Assembly (NCBI RefSeq): GCF_001547995.1
Contig: NZ_AP014690.1
Location: 2,229,001-2,293,000 of the forward strand
DNA length: 64,000 nt
Reading direction: 5' to 3'
Origin: Asaia bogorensis NBRC 16594
GTDB taxonomy: Bacteria > Pseudomonadota > Alphaproteobacteria > Acetobacterales > Acetobacteraceae
The translations under genes and the position numbers were made by a program. Positions 63,459-64,000 of this stretch are shown here, one piece after another. The notes beneath the pieces are model-generated. The model searched no databases. It saw only the letters and a list, made by a program, of their open reading frames with translations, and was not told the DNA's origin. The stretch's first letter is position 1; the number at the start of each line of letters is the position of its first letter.

Positions 63459-64000
63459 GCGTAGCACCGCCGCTCTCGCTCTATGTGCACTGGCCCTTCT
63501 GTCTGGCCAAATGCCCCTATTGCGACTTCAACTCGCATGTGCGCGACGTCATCCCGCATGAGCGCTTCACAGCGGCGCTGCGTCAGGAGCTCGCCCATGA
63601 TGCTGCCCGCACGGGGCGGCGCAGCCTGCGCTCGATCTTTTTCGGTGGCGGCACACCGTCGCTCATGCGCCCTGAAACCGTCGCCCTGATCATTCAGGAT
63701 GCCCTGCACCATTTCGACGCCGCGCCTGATCTAGAAATCACACTCGAAGCCAATCCAACCAGTGTGGAGCGCGAGAAACTTGCCGGTTTTGCTCAGGCGG
63801 GGGTCAATCGGATATCGCTCGGCATCCAGAGCCTGAACGAGGATTCCCTGCGGTTTCTGGGCCGCGAACATTCGGCCGGACAGGCCGTGCAGGCTTTGGA
63901 GACAGCGCGCACCCTCTTCCCGCGGCTTTCTTTCGACCTGATTTATGCCCGCCCCGGCCAGAGTCTGAGCGCCTGGGAGACAGAGCTGCGCGAGGCGCTT
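63455..64000 (+). CDS. hemW: HemW-like radical SAM protein (5' part)
   Basis: Radical SAM family protein similar to coproporphyrinogen III oxidase, better regarded as a heme chaperone. The cluster motif is FCLAKCPYCDFNSH and the SAM-binding part includes SIFFGGGTPSLM and NPTSVEREKLAGFAQAGVNRISLG. The frame runs to the window end, so the gene is truncated here. No ATG or good GTG/TTG lies near the expected start. The first sensible codon is a CTG at 63455 that overlaps the kup stop (CTGA), with GAGG about 8 bases before. Confidence 0.88.
   Translation, partial: MSVAPPLSLYVHWPFCLAKCPYCDFNSHVRDVIPHERFTAALRQELAHDAARTGRRSLRSIFFGGGTPSLMRPETVALIIQDALHHFDAAPDLEITLEANPTSVEREKLAGFAQAGVNRISLGIQSLNEDSLRFLGREHSAGQAVQALETARTLFPRLSFDLIYARPGQSLSAWETELREAL

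Overview
The window is a stretch of alphaproteobacterial chromosome, almost certainly from an acetic acid bacterium (Acetobacteraceae). The evidence is the GC-rich coding sequence, an alpha-type DksA with only one of the four zinc cysteines, the ClpS-ClpA pair, a FYDLN-type zinc-ribbon acidic protein, the rsmB-rpe-heparinase cluster, and a short-chain dehydrogenase that closely resembles Gluconobacter xylitol dehydrogenase. I cannot name the genus from the sequence alone; a Gluconobacter/Asaia-like genus is a guess. Most of the window is core genome. No insertion sequence, CRISPR array or intact prophage is visible.

Layout: 1-6.7 kb (+ strand) holds carA-carB (carbamoyl phosphate), greA and a threonine dehydratase; an HTH-like coding stretch runs in frame into carA. 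6.7-15.3 kb (- strand) is a surface-glycan region: a secreted protein of unknown function and three very large or CgeB-like glycosyltransferases that look like one operon. 15.4-19.7 kb (- strand) is aroA-cmk-rpsA, with a FYDLN protein divergent. 20.1-20.7 kb carries a putative exported chorismate-lyase-like gene whose signal-peptide codons overlap the terminator of the gene before it. 20.7-30.6 kb (- strand) is a long co-directional run: dacA-like, map, ggt, SRP RNA (ffs), dnaX, ybaB, recR, a FolM-like SDR and another glycosyltransferase. 30.9-33.7 kb (+) is clpS-clpA. 33.8-37.2 kb (-) holds small stress or unknown proteins (DUF3465, DUF2945, DUF333 lipoprotein) and two HAD phosphatases. 37.2-44.5 kb is the most accessory-looking part: a kilobase without recognisable genes but with simple repeats, two SDR dehydrogenases (one xylitol-dehydrogenase-like), a LOV-domain blue-light histidine kinase with a receiver protein, a phage-type lysozyme plus holin-like gene, tRNA-Thr and dksA. 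44.5-48.9 kb (-) is a sulfur/iron-sulfur module: two cysteine desulfurases, 2Fe-2S ferredoxin, mnmA and a glutathione transferase. 49.1-51.5 kb (+) is a possible short leader ORF, an alpha/beta hydrolase and tyrS. 51.6-53.0 kb is an orphan alpha/beta-fold protein with an AT-rich upstream region. 53.2-55.6 kb (+) is a membrane protein plus DesK/DesR-like two-component system. 55.6-60.6 kb (-) is rsmB-rpe-heparinase II/III-glycosyltransferase. 60.6-64.0 kb (+) is the YggS-family PLP protein, kup and the start of hemW.

How genes work together: IscS-type desulfurases can supply sulfur to MnmA and, with ferredoxin, to Fe-S assembly. ClpS delivers N-end-rule substrates to ClpA. DnaX, YbaB, RecR and the SRP RNA form a conserved neighbourhood. 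The three glycosyltransferases at 7.8-15.3 kb, the ones at 20.7 and 55.6 kb, and the heparinase-like protein suggest a sizeable investment in cell-surface polysaccharide. The LOV kinase and receiver are the clearest environmental-sensing pair. No wholly new multi-gene system stands out. The best leads are the LOV kinase/receiver pair, the modular glycosyltransferase operon with its two families of internal repeats, the lysozyme with an E-C-T triad, the coding/terminator overlap at 20.14 kb and the leader ORF at 49.15 kb.
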